The notes under the pieces: generated by a model
What the model was told of the DNA's origin: nothing
Databases searched by the model: none
What the model saw: the letters and a program-made list of their open reading frames with translations, nothing else
Part shown: positions 45,433 to 56,943 of the stretch, in pieces
How positions within the stretch are numbered: the first letter of the stretch is position 1
How the letters are laid out: the number at the start of each line of letters is the position of its first letter
Source: Desulfobacteraceae bacterium Eth-SRB2
GTDB taxonomy: Bacteria > Desulfobacterota > Desulfobacteria > Desulfobacterales > UBA11574
Reading direction: 5' to 3'
NCBI GenBank assembly: GCA_004193595.1
Contig: RPGQ01000012.1
Coordinates: forward strand, 95,715-159,714
Length of the DNA stretch: 64,000 nt
Translations under genes and position numbers: made by a program

Positions 45433-46012
45433 ATGAGTATAAAAAGTATATTAATAGCGACATATCAAACTTTATTAAAATGGCCAAAGCCAAGGCTTAT
45501 AAAGGCACTTGAAAGTTTAAAAACAAAACATATTGAATTAGAAGCGCAAGTTAATAAACTTAAGGAAGAAAATGCCAAACTCAAGCAAAAGCTGGAGCAG
45601 GAAAAGATTCAGGCCACCAATAAACAAGTCAATAAGCCTTCATCAAAGCAGGCAGAATGGGAGAAAGGCTGCTCCAAAGGGAAAGATAAAAGCAAAAAGA
45701 AACGCAAAAGGCGAAAGCCCCGCAAGGGAGCGGGCAATTGTCCTAAAAATAAAGAGCCAAACGGAACAAAGACGGCTACGGTTGAAAATTGTGATTTATG
45801 TGGAAAAGACTTGAGCGACAAAGCCCCTCTTGAAAGCTGCAACAATCGAATTATTGAAGACATACCTGATCTGCCTGAAGAAACAGTGATTACGCTGGTA
45901 AAACAAGAAAAAAAGTATTGTGATGAGTGCCAAGAAGTAATTACAGCCAAGTCTGATTTAGCATTGCCTAAGGCGGATATTGGTTTAAACGCAACGGTAT
46001 TATTGTGTTATC
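45433..46012 (+). pseudogene. IS66 transposase N-terminal part, fused in frame to cas3 sequence
   Basis: From ATG 45433 (AAGGTG upstream), about 193 codons match the 19929 copy almost exactly, including the coiled coil, the basic region and the CDLCGKDL/YCDECQEV zinc segment. At 46013 the frame passes directly into cas3 text (NAGGIAVLADGWDQTRNIS). A natural transposase would continue with the DDE domain here. Confidence 0.8.
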
Positions 46013-46789
<777 letters not shown>

Positions 46790-47000
46790 TGACCTGTAAG
46801 CTGCGCGGTTTTTCCTTTCCCAAATACCTGAAGGAAAGTTTGAAGCATTACATAAGAACTGGCAAACCATTATCTTTGAAATCGTATTCAAATATCAAAC
46901 TTGTCGATTCAGAAATAAAAAAAGCAGCATAATCTGACAAGGTTTTTAAAGAGGTTATGCTAACCGTTGAATATTTCCTCTGAAAACAATCAGGGCTTAC

Positions 47001-47112
47001 CCAGCATGATGCAGGCCACTGAACCCACCGGTATGTGCTTGCGCTCCCGGTCTTCCCCATCCACTTCATTTATCACTACAAACGCCCCGTCTTTAACATC
47101 AATTCTGCCATA
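47001..47112 (-). pseudogene. cas1: cas1 N-terminal fragment (left arm)
   Basis: On the minus strand the frame reads VYYGRIDVKDGAFVVINEVD, then IPVGSVACIML up to the IS66 end. It is the missing N-terminal piece of the cas1 at 44562, starting at about residue 22; the first 21 codons are absent and replaced by reversed cas3 sequence. The equivalent on the right arm (55080) has the full N terminus. Confidence 0.85.
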
Positions 47113-48108
47113 GTAGACAAAAAAGCGCGTGAAAGTTATCGAACTTTGACACAAGGTGAATTGATGAACGAAGATCATTTGCATCTGTTCCACAGTCGTT
47201 TTGCCATGGTAGATAGGCAAATAATTGAAGAAGAAACCTGGAAGCGATTTGGCGATGAATCGAATCATGAAAATCGGAAAGGGCAGGTGCTGATTGCCAC
47301 ACAGGTGGTTGAGCAGTCACTGGACCTGGATTTTGATGTGTTGATCACCGACCTCGCATCGATTGACCTCATCATTCAGCGGGCGGGCCGTCTGTGCCGG
47401 CATATTCGTGATGAACAAGGCAACAGGATCAGGGATGTGAATGCCAAAGAAGACGGCTTGCAGAACTTCAAACGGTCTCGCACCTTTGCCCCTGATCCAA
47501 AGGAAGATGCGGATGAAAGTTGGTTGAAAACGCAGCAGGAAGGCACGCAGGCGGTTTACCCCCATATTGGTCAACTCTGGTTGACGGCAAAGCTATTGCT
47601 GGAGGATGGGAAAGGAAAGTTTACCATGCCGGATGATGCCAGGGGCCTGATTGAAGGCGTATATTCACCTGAAGCGGAAGTCGCGATCCCGGAGATCCTT
47701 CTTGATGCTTCCATGGATGCCGTTGGACAAAATATGATGAAGCAGAGCATGGCAAATCTGAACGCGCTCAAACTGAACAAGGGATACACCAGATCTAGTG
47801 GCGATTGGGATGAAGAATCCCGCACCCCGACACGATTGACCGAGCAGGAAACGGTTTCTGTTGCTCTTGCCAACTTCAATCAAGGTCAACTACAACCCTA
47901 TGCCAAAGACGTGCATCATGAATGGACCATGAGTGTTGTAAAAATACCTGAATAAATTGGGGAAAAAAGCCACGACCAGCATATTTGGATGGAAACGCCG
48001 ATTTCAAAAGCTCTCTGCCTGCGCTGGCTTGAGGTCTTTCCTCTTACAGATGAAACAACGAGTTACTACAATGCTGACGACGGTTGGCAACCTGAAACAG
48101 GAGAAAAA
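47108..48108 (+). pseudogene. cas3: cas3 helicase fragment 2 and C terminus (type I-E)
   Basis: The second helicase domain is well preserved: LHLFHSRFAMVDRQIIEEET, GQVLIATQVVEQSLDLDFDV and LASIDLIIQRAGRLCRH (the QRxGRxxR motif), then the Cas3 C-terminal region. Near 47955 a frameshift or stop interrupts the last 50 codons, which continue in another frame (ISKALCLRWLEVFPLTDETT ... DGWQPETGEKR) up to 48108. About 150 residues between the DEVH box of fragment 1 and this piece are missing. cas3 is followed directly by cse1. Confidence 0.87.
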
Positions 48109-48110
48109 CG

Positions 48111-49751
48111 ATGAACCTGATCGTCGATCCATGGATTCCGGTCATTCGCAAGGATGGCACTCCCGATACAATCATGCCATGGCAAATCGCCGAGGCAGAA
48201 AATCCAGTCATTGAAATCAATGCGCCTCGCCCTGATTTTCAGGGTGCGCTATATCAATTCCTGATCGGCCTATTGCAAACATGCTTTGTACCTAAAGATG
48301 AGGATGAGTGGTTAGAACACTGGGAAAAGACACCTTCACCTAATGAACTAGAGGTAGCTTTTGAGAAATATAAGGATGCCTTTGAACTGGATTTCAAAAA
48401 TAGTTCAGGATTTATGCAAGACCATGATGATTTTGAAGGAGAGTGGTTACCTGTCGAAGATTTGATTGGCGGTGCATTGAGCGACAATACACGAAAAGGG
48501 AATAAAGACCTTTTTGTCAAAACAAAACAGATTGAACTTGTTTCTCCTTACTGGGCGGCACTGGCTTTGTTTAATATGCAGATTACCGGTGTCTTGGCTT
48601 GGGGGAAGCATAGGGTCGGTCTCAGAGGAAATGCTCCATTGACGACATTGTTAATGCCCGATTCTGATCGATCTATTTTATGGCAAAAGCTGTGGCTGAA
48701 TGTTATCTATCGGGAGGATATAGATTTAGTTCCTGGCAATTCAATGAAAAAAAATCGCTCGGATATTTTCCCTTGGATGGGGAAAACTCGTACCAGCCCC
48801 AAAAAGAAGCCAACTTCACCGTCTGATGCAAATCCCCTCCAACACTATTGGGCGATGCCAAGGCGCATTCGGTTGAAGGTGGAACCGGTCAAAAAGGAAA
48901 AATGTGACTTGTCGGGAGAGAAACTTGAGTATGGGGTAAGATTTTATAAGCGTATCCATGATGGCGTTTATTACAGCAATGGCTGGGTTCATCCTCTAAC
49001 ACCTTATACTCGATCAGCAAGAGACAAATTCCCAAGGCCGATTGAAGGAAAATACGCTGGTGAAGGCTTCAGACAGTGGGTATCACTTAATTATGACGAA
49101 TATGCTGATGACAAAAACAAGAAATTACGCTGGGGACGTTCGTTAGTAATAAGGCACTATTACGGTGAAAAGAAACACAAAATTGCAGTTAACACTAAAC
49201 TTTGGTGCTTTGGCTATGATGCAGCGAGCGCCAATGTAAAATGCTGGTACGAATCCGTTATGCCGACATTTCAGGTGCCCAATGATGATGTCGATGCTTT
49301 GAAAGATCATGTCTCCGATGCGCTCCAAGTTGCGTATCAAATAGTTCAAGAACTTCGATTCTCACTTATCGGAGCATGGTTCAGACCTCAAACGGATAGC
49401 AGCGGAAAACAAAAGTGGAATCATGTGACAAAAGGCATCAACAAGGCGGGACATTTAAGTACCTATAAGAACATTGAATATGAGTATTGGGAGAGCCAAA
49501 TGGCTTTTTCAGCTATGCTCAGTGAATTAATTGCTTACGGGCAAACACCGGAGAAACCGTTACAGATTTATGTACAGTGGGTAAAAGAACTACAAAAACG
49601 CTGTCTCAATTATTTTGATCGGAACGCCTTGGGTGAGGCTGTTGATGAAATGGATCTGAAGCGGGTAGTGGAAGCAAAAAACTATCTTCTTGGAGCCTTA
49701 TTCCCATATAAGAAATCATTTTTGAAAGATATTAACGAATTTAATAAATAG
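48111..49751 (+). CDS. casA: Cascade large subunit Cse1/Cas8e
   Basis: A 546-residue protein, the type I-E large subunit that recognises the PAM and helps recruit Cas3. The N terminus MNLIVDPWIPVIRKDGTPDT and the segments PRPDFQGALYQFLIGLLQTC, NSSGFMQDHDDFEGEWLPVE (Cse1 FMQD motif) and FNMQITGVLAWGKHRVGLRG are diagnostic. The frame is intact and the length is close to the family's usual 500-550 residues. The upstream CAGGAG fits as a ribosome-binding site. It is first of the Cascade genes in the order cse1-cse2-cas7-cas5-cas6e. Confidence 0.95.
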   Translation: MNLIVDPWIPVIRKDGTPDTIMPWQIAEAENPVIEINAPRPDFQGALYQFLIGLLQTCFVPKDEDEWLEHWEKTPSPNELEVAFEKYKDAFELDFKNSSGFMQDHDDFEGEWLPVEDLIGGALSDNTRKGNKDLFVKTKQIELVSPYWAALALFNMQITGVLAWGKHRVGLRGNAPLTTLLMPDSDRSILWQKLWLNVIYREDIDLVPGNSMKKNRSDIFPWMGKTRTSPKKKPTSPSDANPLQHYWAMPRRIRLKVEPVKKEKCDLSGEKLEYGVRFYKRIHDGVYYSNGWVHPLTPYTRSARDKFPRPIEGKYAGEGFRQWVSLNYDEYADDKNKKLRWGRSLVIRHYYGEKKHKIAVNTKLWCFGYDAASANVKCWYESVMPTFQVPNDDVDALKDHVSDALQVAYQIVQELRFSLIGAWFRPQTDSSGKQKWNHVTKGINKAGHLSTYKNIEYEYWESQMAFSAMLSELIAYGQTPEKPLQIYVQWVKELQKRCLNYFDRNALGEAVDEMDLKRVVEAKNYLLGALFPYKKSFLKDINEFNK

Positions 49752-49765
49752 ATGGGGGTGGCATC

Positions 49766-50344
49766 GTGAAATACAATTTTCTAAGTTTTGAAGAGCAGAA
49801 AGCTTTGCAACGCTGGCATCATTGGCTTGATGACAATCGTGGTGATCGTGCCCGGTTGCGTCGGGCCGAAAGGCCGGAAGATATTTTGCTGACTGATGCC
49901 TTCTTTTACTTTCTACAACGGATGCCGGAAGACTGGAGGAAGAGAATGCCCATGTTCACCAGCGCCGCAGTGGCGGGGTTGTTGTCGCATGTTAAAAGAG
50001 GACAATCAGGCCCTGAGCCGAGGCTATCAGCCCAAAGATAAGAACAAACCGAGAAACATAGCCTCTTGCTGAACAGCTGGCGAAAAGCACTTGACCCAAG
50101 AGCAAAACCACCGATGAGTGAGTTGCGTTTTCAGCAATTGCAGAAGAGCCGGACCACTGATGATTTTTTTCGTCGTATTTTAAGAGCGATTCGCTTACTT
50201 GATGGCAAGATTAATATACCCTCTTTGGCCAATGATATCATTCAGTGGCATCAGGAGTTTGATAATCAGATTGACCGTAAGCCGTCCAATCGTCTGGCTG
50301 TGCGCTGGGCAACCGATTATTTCACTGCATTACAAAATAAATAA
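49766..50344 (+). pseudogene. casB: Cascade small subunit Cse2 (frameshifted)
   Basis: GTG 49766 opens a frame with LSFEEQKALQRWHHWLDDNR and FYFLQRMPEDWRKRMP, typical of Cse2. At about 49990 the frame shifts, and the rest (VKEDNQALSRGYQPKDKNK, then ELRFQQLQKSRTTDDFFRRI and LLDGKINIPSLANDIIQWHQ to 50344) lies in two other frames. Two or more indels in 60 bp break the gene. Because the neighbouring genes are also hit by single indels, sequencing error is a real alternative to true decay. Confidence 0.85.
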
Positions 50345-50361
50345 AATAAAGGAGAATGATT

Positions 50362-51982
50362 ATGAGCCGTTTTATTCAATTACATCTGCTGACCGCTTAT
50401 CCACCAGCCAACCTGAACCGCGATGATCAGGGTAGCCCCAAAACCGCAAAGATTGGTGGCTATGATCGGCTACGCGTATCCTCTCAATGCCTAAAACGAA
50501 CATGGCGGACTTCAGAAATTTTTGAATTTGCTATTGCGAAAGGCATAAGAACAAAGATGATTGGAGTGAATGCGTTTGAGAAACTTTCCAAGTTCCCTGC
50601 TTTAACAAAAACAGAGGGAGAAACGATTGCCAAAAATATCGCAAAAGTTTTTGGCTCGTTAAAGGGAGATTCTTTGGAATTGGACACGCTGGCTTTTATA
50701 TCAGATTCCGAACGAACCAATATTGATAAGGTCATCTCAAGTTTTCGAAACGGTTTCGGTAGTGCTACTGTTGAGTCCAATGCTATTGGTGTAAAACTTT
50801 TCAAGGTTCTTTCGTCTGATATTCAAGCACCCATTGAAGCGTTGGTTCGTATTTTAAAAGGTGAAAATGAGTTTGCGCTTTTGAAAGCCGATTGGGATAA
50901 ACCGAAGGGGCTAAAGGAAATTATTAAGAATAAAAAATTTAAAACATCCGAAGATAAGGACCCTCATGATTATCTATATAGAATGATTGATAAAAAAGAT
51001 GAATGGTTAGAGGAAATATCCGGTGAGCAAAAGGTACCTAATGAACATCTGGAGCTTTTCTTTGCTGACGAATATGTCAAACTGACAAAAGAAATACTGA
51101 AGAAATTATCTCTTGGTGCGTTGTTGACAGCAAAAACAGCCAAAGATACTGAATATGGAGTTATAAAACACAAAAATCATATTAAATTATGTGAAGGATG
51201 GGAAAGTCAAATCAACTCATGGATAGAAAAAGTACGAGCTTCAGAAGACGATGACTACACATCAGACGATAACATTCAAAGTCTGAAACTGGTTGTGTCT
51301 CCCGGGGCGATTCCCAAGTCTGCAATTTTGACAAATGAGCATACAAATGCTGACATCGCATTGTTTGGCAGAATGCTGGCATCTTCCACTGAGCATAAAA
51401 TTGAAGCCGCTTGCCAAGTCGCCCATGCTTTTAGTGTACACCCTACAGTCATTGAAGACGATTACTTTACTGCTGTTGAAGAAATGAATCAATACCGGGA
51501 AGACGCCGGGGCTGCCCACATCGGTGAAACCCGTTTTGCCGCAGGCCTGTTTTATTCCTATATCTGCATTAATATGGAGTTGTTGATCAGGAATCTTATT
51601 AATAACTTCAGTGAAAATGTTGATATCAATGATGCGAAATATGATGACGAGCGAAAATTAGCCAACAAGGCGATTAGCGCTCTGACCGAAGCGGTAGATT
51701 GGCTGCCGAATTAAGCAAAACAGCATATAGCTATACCTCTATGTATTGGCCGAGAAGGGCGATCAGCAGCCGCGTTCGTTGTCGGTGGCGTATCTGAAGC
51801 CAATCAATCACCGTGAGAATGATGATTTTATCCGTGACTCCATTGACGCACTAATCAAGCAGAGGGATAGTTTTGACCGTGTGTATGGCAATTGTGCCGA
51901 TTCGCGTTATGAACTAAATGTGCCCAATGAAGAAGGCTCTCTGATTGAATTACTGAACTTTATTGGACCAATAGGAGGCTGA
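50362..51982 (+). pseudogene. casC: Cascade backbone Cas7e/Cse4 (enlarged, C-terminal frameshift)
   Basis: Start ATG 50362 has AAGGAG seven bases upstream. MSRFIQLHLLTAYPPANLNR, GGYDRLRVSSQCLKRTWR and the later SPGAIPKSAIL... and DIALFGRMLASS are Cas7e signatures. The frame ends early at 51714 after DWLPN, but the natural end continues in another frame: YVLAEKGDQQPRSLSVAYLK to LLNFIGPIGG at 51982; two indels near 51710-51735 separate them. There is also an extra lysine/glutamate-rich stretch of about 100-150 residues in the middle compared with the E. coli protein. Confidence 0.87.
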
Positions 51983-51983
51983 T

Positions 51984-52766
51984 ATGGACTATCTACTGTT
52001 TCGCCTTTATGGCCCGATGATGGCCAGTTGGGGGGAAATTGCCGTGGGCGAAACCCGGCACACAGCGAGTTATCCTGGCAAATCGGCCATTATCGGCCTG
52101 ATAGCTGCATCGCTGGGCATAAAGCGTAACGATACTGAAAAACAGCAGCAGATACAACAGGGGTATGCATTAGCTGTGGAGGTCTATTCTCAAGGAACGC
52201 TTCTAAGAGATTATCATACAGCGCAGGTTCCAGATTCAGTTGGCAAGTTCACTTATCGTACACGCCGCGACGAGCTGGTGCTTGGAAAGAGCCGGTTGGG
52301 AACCATCCTCTCCAGCCGGGAATATCGCTCTGATGCCATTGCATTGTTGGCTGTTAGAGCATTGCCGGATGCTCCGTATGATTTGCAAACTATAAAAGAG
52401 CATCTGGAGGAGCCGAGGTTTCATATTTATCTGGGTCGAAAATCTTGCCCCTTGGCCGCCCCGATGAATCCCCAGATCATCGAGGATAAGAAAAACTATT
52501 ATGAAGCATTCAAAACTTATAAGCATAAGCCTATAATGCCGACGGATAAAGCATGTGAAGGCACCCTATCTGGACGCGATGTCTATTGGCTGCGACAGTA
52601 TGATGATCGGCACTATTATTGGGAAGGTGAGTCGTCCGATTTTTCTGATTCACTCGATTTGAGCCGGATGCAAACAAGAATCAAACATGATCAGCCTTTA
52701 GCTCGAGAACGCTGGCAGTTTTCACCACGCCAGGAACATCACTTGTACTATCCGGGAGGTGAATAA
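51984..52766 (+). CDS. casD: Cascade subunit Cas5e
   Basis: A 260-residue protein that binds the 5' handle of crRNA. MDYLLFRLYGPMMASWGEIA, VGETRHTASYPGKSAIIGLI and LGRKSCPLAAPMNP are classic Cas5e segments (the YPGKSAI glycine-rich region). The frame is intact. ATAGGAGG precedes the start; the stop codon overlaps the cas6e start by one base, typical for this operon. Confidence 0.95.
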   Translation: MDYLLFRLYGPMMASWGEIAVGETRHTASYPGKSAIIGLIAASLGIKRNDTEKQQQIQQGYALAVEVYSQGTLLRDYHTAQVPDSVGKFTYRTRRDELVLGKSRLGTILSSREYRSDAIALLAVRALPDAPYDLQTIKEHLEEPRFHIYLGRKSCPLAAPMNPQIIEDKKNYYEAFKTYKHKPIMPTDKACEGTLSGRDVYWLRQYDDRHYYWEGESSDFSDSLDLSRMQTRIKHDQPLARERWQFSPRQEHHLYYPGGE

Positions 52767-53720
52767 TGTATTTCTCCCGTATTCGAATCAGACCGAAAAT
52801 CTTCAAAAACACCCAATTGGAACAGGTCCTTTCCGATAGTTCCTACAATATGCACCGGCTGTTATGGGATCTGTTCTCAGATGAAAAACAGAGAAACTTT
52901 CTCTACCGGGAAGAAATTGCCCGTGAACAGTTTGGAACACAGGCTGGTGTTCGCGGAGAACCTATTTACTACGCTGTTTCTTCAACTATACCTTCTTCAG
53001 AAAATCCTTTCTTCCAGGTAGATGTAAAAGAGTATCAACCAAAGCTGCGGAAGGGGGATCGGCTGAGTTTTGAGTTAAGAGCTAATCCGGTTGTTACCGA
53101 AAAAGTAGACAGAAAATCCACAAAGACATTATCTACGGAAGGGCGGCGGTAAAATCGCCAAATTGGCGAACAAAAATAAGCTAACAAAAAAGCGTATTCG
53201 TCATGATGTTGTCATGGATGCCCAAAGAACATTTCTGACATCCCTATGCTCAGAACTCAATCTGCAATCTCGTTTATCTTCTAATCCCCCAAAAAAAGAA
53301 TACAAGAAAGTGCTCATAACTCATGGACGCCTTGCACTGGATGAACGACTGACGGCATTATTGAAAAACGATTTTAGATACTCAGAACGCCTGCACCAAT
53401 CAATGCAGTTGCATAGCAAGATAGAGTGGTCGATCAAAGCAATTGTTGACGATGCGCTTGAAAAATGGATGATAAGGCAGGGCGAAATGCACGGTTTCTC
53501 GCTTGCCAAGGATGATAACAATCAATACAAACTTCAGAATAGCGCTTACCACTGGCATTCAATAAAAGCTGACAAAGAAAAAAAATCGGGTTTCAGTTCT
53601 GTGGATTTTCTTGGTGATTTGGAGATTACAGATGTTGAGAAGTTTACAAAGGCACTGTTTGGGGGGATTGGGCGAGCCAAAGCCTTCGGCTGCGGTCTTA
53701 TGCTGGTAAGGCGAATATGA
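52766..53720 (+). pseudogene. casE: crRNA endonuclease Cas6e (frameshifted)
   Basis: The first part (52766-53152) has MYFSRIRIRP and SSYNMHRLLWDLFSDEKQRN with the catalytic-type Tyr27 and His30, then FGTQAGVRGEPIYYAVSST. Translation in this frame ends at 53152; the second half continues in another frame from about 53110 (KKRIRHDVVMDAQ ... GFSSVDFLGDLEITDVEKFT and GGIGRAKAFGCGLMLVRRI with the glycine-rich loop). One indel in 53110-53150 explains this. Both halves are well preserved, so the break is recent or a sequencing error. Confidence 0.88.
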
Positions 53721-54000
53721 AGGAAAATAACCTGCGAAAGATGATTTCTAAAGACATTTCCGGTATCTACCAACAGATCCGGGAAGTCCTCATTCAGGCT
53801 CGAAGCCGTGCTTTCCAGGTCGTCAATACCGAAATGGTGGCTTGCTATTGGCAGATTCGGTCGACTGATCGTCGAGGAGGAGCAGCGGGGAGAAACACGA
53901 GCCGCTTATGGAAAGGGCTTGATCATGGAACTTTCCAAAAGACTTGTAGAGGTGTTTGAAGGCTTTTCCAAAATTGGATACCGCTTCCAACAATTAGCTA
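53717..54000 (+). pseudogene. DUF1016 (YhcG-type) N-terminal fragment
   Basis: The start overlaps the cas6e stop (ATGA). IYQQIREVLIQARSRAFQVV, NTEMVACYWQIRS and, in the next frame after an indel, AAYGKGLIMELSKRLVEVFE GFS are the N-terminal domain of DUF1016/PDDEXK nuclease YhcG proteins. The C-terminal nuclease domain is absent. It is a cut-down relic between cas6e and the Fic gene. Confidence 0.7.
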
Positions 54001-54033
54001 CTAATTGGACACCAGATGTGTTAACTTGTTGTT

Positions 54034-55083
54034 ATGAAAAAATTAACTGTCGATAGGATTGAATCGTTTGATTTGCCGGTGGCCACGGCATGGCTGTTGG
54101 GCGAATGCATGCAAGCACGTGGGAAACAAGAGCTGTGGATGCAGCAGCGACCCGAAGTCTTGCAGGCGTTGCGGGAACAGGCCATAGTGCAAAGCGTGGA
54201 ATCTTCCAATCGGATTGAAGGGGTATCTATTGCAGCCGATCGCTTGCGGCCTGTAATCATAGGCAAGGCACGACCAAGAGATCGCTCCGAAGAAGAACTG
54301 GTCGGCTATCGCAAGGCATTGGATTGGATATTTTCCCGAAAACGACGAGTGGAATTCAGCCCGGAAGTTGTTTTGAAACTTCATGCTCTGGCTCAAGGCG
54401 GCATGACCGGCGATGCTGGTCGCTGGAAATCCAAAAACAATGAAATCATAGAGATTTTGCCCAACAATCAACGCCGGGTACGTTTTGTGCCAACATCGGC
54501 CTCGGAAACACCGGATGCCATGAAGTCGTTGTGCACCGTATACCAGTATGCCCGTGAGAATGAACAGATTTCCGCTCTGCTGACCATTGCCACTTGCATC
54601 TTCGATCTGCTCTGTATTCACCCCTTTCGAGATGGCAATGGCAGGATTTCTCGCCTGGCGACTACATTTTTGCTGATTCAGGAGGGGTTTTCCGTCTGTC
54701 GCTTCATCAGCCTGGAAAGGATTGTTGAAGAGCGCAAGGAGGAATATTACAAAGTGCTGGCACAGTGTTCCAAGGGGTGGCACACCGGTAAAAACGATAT
54801 AACGATCTGGTGGAACTTCTTTCTATCCATCCTGCGAAACGCGTATAGAATGCTTGCCCAAAAGGTTGAAGGCACAACCTTATCAGACCCCAAGGGTGAT
54901 ATGGTGCGTCGAGTCATCAATGATCAGGTCGGGCCTTTTTCGCTTTCAGAAATTGCCACGCAAATCCCAGGGGTGAGCCTGTCAATGGTCAAAAAGACAC
55001 TTATGACTTTGAAAAAAGAAGGCGCCGTAAAAAGTACCGGCAGAGGTCGCGGTGCGTTATGGGAGGTTGTTCCGAAACCATGA
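54034..55083 (+). CDS. Fic family protein (probable AMP-transferase)
   Basis: A 349-residue protein. The Fic core motif HPFRDGNGRI (196-205) is complete, with catalytic His196 and the phosphate-binding loop. An inhibitory motif of the [S/T]xxxE[G/N] type, SNRIEG (Ser58-Glu62), sits in the N-terminal part, as in self-inhibited Fic proteins. A C-terminal winged-helix region (LSEIATQIPGVSLSMVKKTL) suggests DNA binding. Fic enzymes modify target proteins with AMP. Its stop overlaps the first codons of the cas1 N-terminal gene, so it sits inside the cas operon between cas6e and cas1. Confidence 0.88.
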   Translation: MKKLTVDRIESFDLPVATAWLLGECMQARGKQELWMQQRPEVLQALREQAIVQSVESSNRIEGVSIAADRLRPVIIGKARPRDRSEEELVGYRKALDWIFSRKRRVEFSPEVVLKLHALAQGGMTGDAGRWKSKNNEIIEILPNNQRRVRFVPTSASETPDAMKSLCTVYQYARENEQISALLTIATCIFDLLCIHPFRDGNGRISRLATTFLLIQEGFSVCRFISLERIVEERKEEYYKVLAQCSKGWHTGKNDITIWWNFFLSILRNAYRMLAQKVEGTTLSDPKGDMVRRVINDQVGPFSLSEIATQIPGVSLSMVKKTLMTLKKEGAVKSTGRGRGALWEVVPKP

Positions 55084-55274
55084 GCCAACCGCCCATCATT
55101 CCGCTGAAACCCATTCCCATGAAGGACCGCATATCCATGATTTTTGTCTACTATGGCAGAATCGATGTGAAGGACGGCGCTTTTGTTGCGATAAATGAAG
55201 TGGATAAAAGGGAAGACCGGGGGCGGCGCAAGCACATACCGGTGGGGATCGGTGGCTACCATCATGCTGGGTAA
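55080..55274 (+). pseudogene. cas1: cas1 N-terminal part (right arm), cut off by IS66
   Basis: ATG 55080 overlaps the Fic stop. SQPPIIPLKPIPMKDRISM IFVYYGRIDVKDGAF is the Cas1e N terminus. Compared with the left arm, indels appear after about 55190 and the frame ends at HHAG as the IS66 element begins (55271). The octamer CATGCTGG (55263-55270 and 56944-56951) is the same target duplication as in the left arm on the other strand, so this is the same insertion event. Confidence 0.87.
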
Positions 55275-56943
55275 GCTCACAGTTGTTTTCGATGTAACGG
55301 TTGGCGCAAACTCTTTAAAGAGCTTGCCGGTTATGCTTTTTTACTTCTGAATCGACGAATTTTGATATTTGAATACGATTTCAAAGATAATGGTTTGCCA
55401 GTTCTTATGTAATGCTTCAAACTCCCTTCCAATTTGGGAAAGGAAAAACCGCGCAGCTTACAGGTCACATAAATTGAAAGCAAAGCGCATATGCTTCGGC
55501 CCCTTCAGCAGATACACTACCGCCTGATATCTTACGCTTAAGGACCCCTATTCGAATTAAATACTCGGCATAATTATTGTGAAAGGGAACCCGGGATGCT
55601 CTACAAATGTTAATATCCTCAGTTTGCTGTCTTTTAGCAGCACATTGATATCTTGCTTAAAACATTGTCGGATTCGGCCATTTCAATGAAATTAGCCAAT
55701 CGTTTCTTTAACCTCTTCAGGCGCCTTTGAAGTACAGCACAACCTAATTCATCACGATTTTTTTTCTGAAGACGTTCCACCATCTCGAATTATACGCCTA
55801 AACTTAACATAAAACTTCACAATATCTGTAAAGATGGGGAAAGGCATCCTGAAACTTGCGTATTTCCGCAATAAATGCGATAAACAACTCTGTTGTTGTT
55901 CATAGTAGATATAAATACGCACTCCACCCGTCTACCAACACTCAAAAGAATATTTCCCCAAAATTACTCGGCGGACAACATCGGAACCTCTGGTTTTATC
56001 TACGGTAAAATATGCAGTATCCGGGTTCCAAATGCCAAAGCCACCAGCTTCGGCCTCTAACGCGCCAGCCAGTCTCATCAGCGCAGGTACAGAGCCATTG
56101 TTTATGTCATTAAGAATTTCGGCATGCCGCACAGCTTTCCTTGATCCAACAACTCTGATAAGATGCCGGGAAAGACCGGATGTCGATATCTTTTAACCTG
56201 AAAATGTTGCCAGATATTCTTTGATCTTGGTATATGGCAGAGCATAAGGCTATCAAAGATAACACAATAATACGGTTGTGTTTAAGCCAATATCCGCTTT
56301 AGGCGAGTCTAAAATCCAAGACTTGGCTTATGGCTGGCTTCTTAACCATCACAATACTTTTTTCTTGTTTTACCAGCGTAATCACTGTTTCTTCAAGGCG
56401 GATCAGGTATGTCTTCAATAATTCGATTGTTGCAGCTTTCAAGAGGGCTTTGTCGCTCAAAGTCTTTTCCACATAAATCATTTTTTCAACCGTAGCCGTC
56501 TTTGTTCCGTTTGGCTCTTTATTTTTAGGACAATTGCCCGCTCCCTTGCGGAATTTCGCCTTTGCGTTTTCTTTTGCTTTTATCTTTCCCTTTGGAGCAG
56601 CCTTTCTGCCTCCCATTCTGCCTGCTTTGATGAAGGCTTATTGACTTGTTTATTGGTGGCCTGAATCTTTTCCTGCTCAAGCTTTTGCTTGAGTTTGGCA
56701 TTTTCTTCCTTAAGTTTATTAACTTGCGCTTCTAATTCAATATGTTTTGTTTTTAAACTTTCAAGTGCCTTTATAAATGGCTTTGGCCATTTAATAAAGT
56801 TTGATATGTCGCTATTATTATACTTTTTATACTCATCGGCACCTTAATTGTAAGAGATTTTACATTTTAAGGTACCATATCTTTAAAAATATTACGCTTT
56901 TTCAAAATTTTATATATTTTTCTGAAATCCAGTTTGAACTTAC
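55271..56943 (-). mobile_element. IS66-type insertion sequence, copy 3 (full order, many indels)
   Basis: 1673 bp; on the minus strand the order is transposase N terminus (56830 to about 56290, with the coiled coil and zinc segment), DDE core (about 56160 to 55550: GFGIWNPDTAYFTVDKTRGS, VVRRVILGKYSF) and right end. It is the only copy whose parts are all in one orientation. Every frame is broken by small indels (for example extra or missing single bases against copies 1 and 2), so no transposase is made from this sequence as given. Confidence 0.82.
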
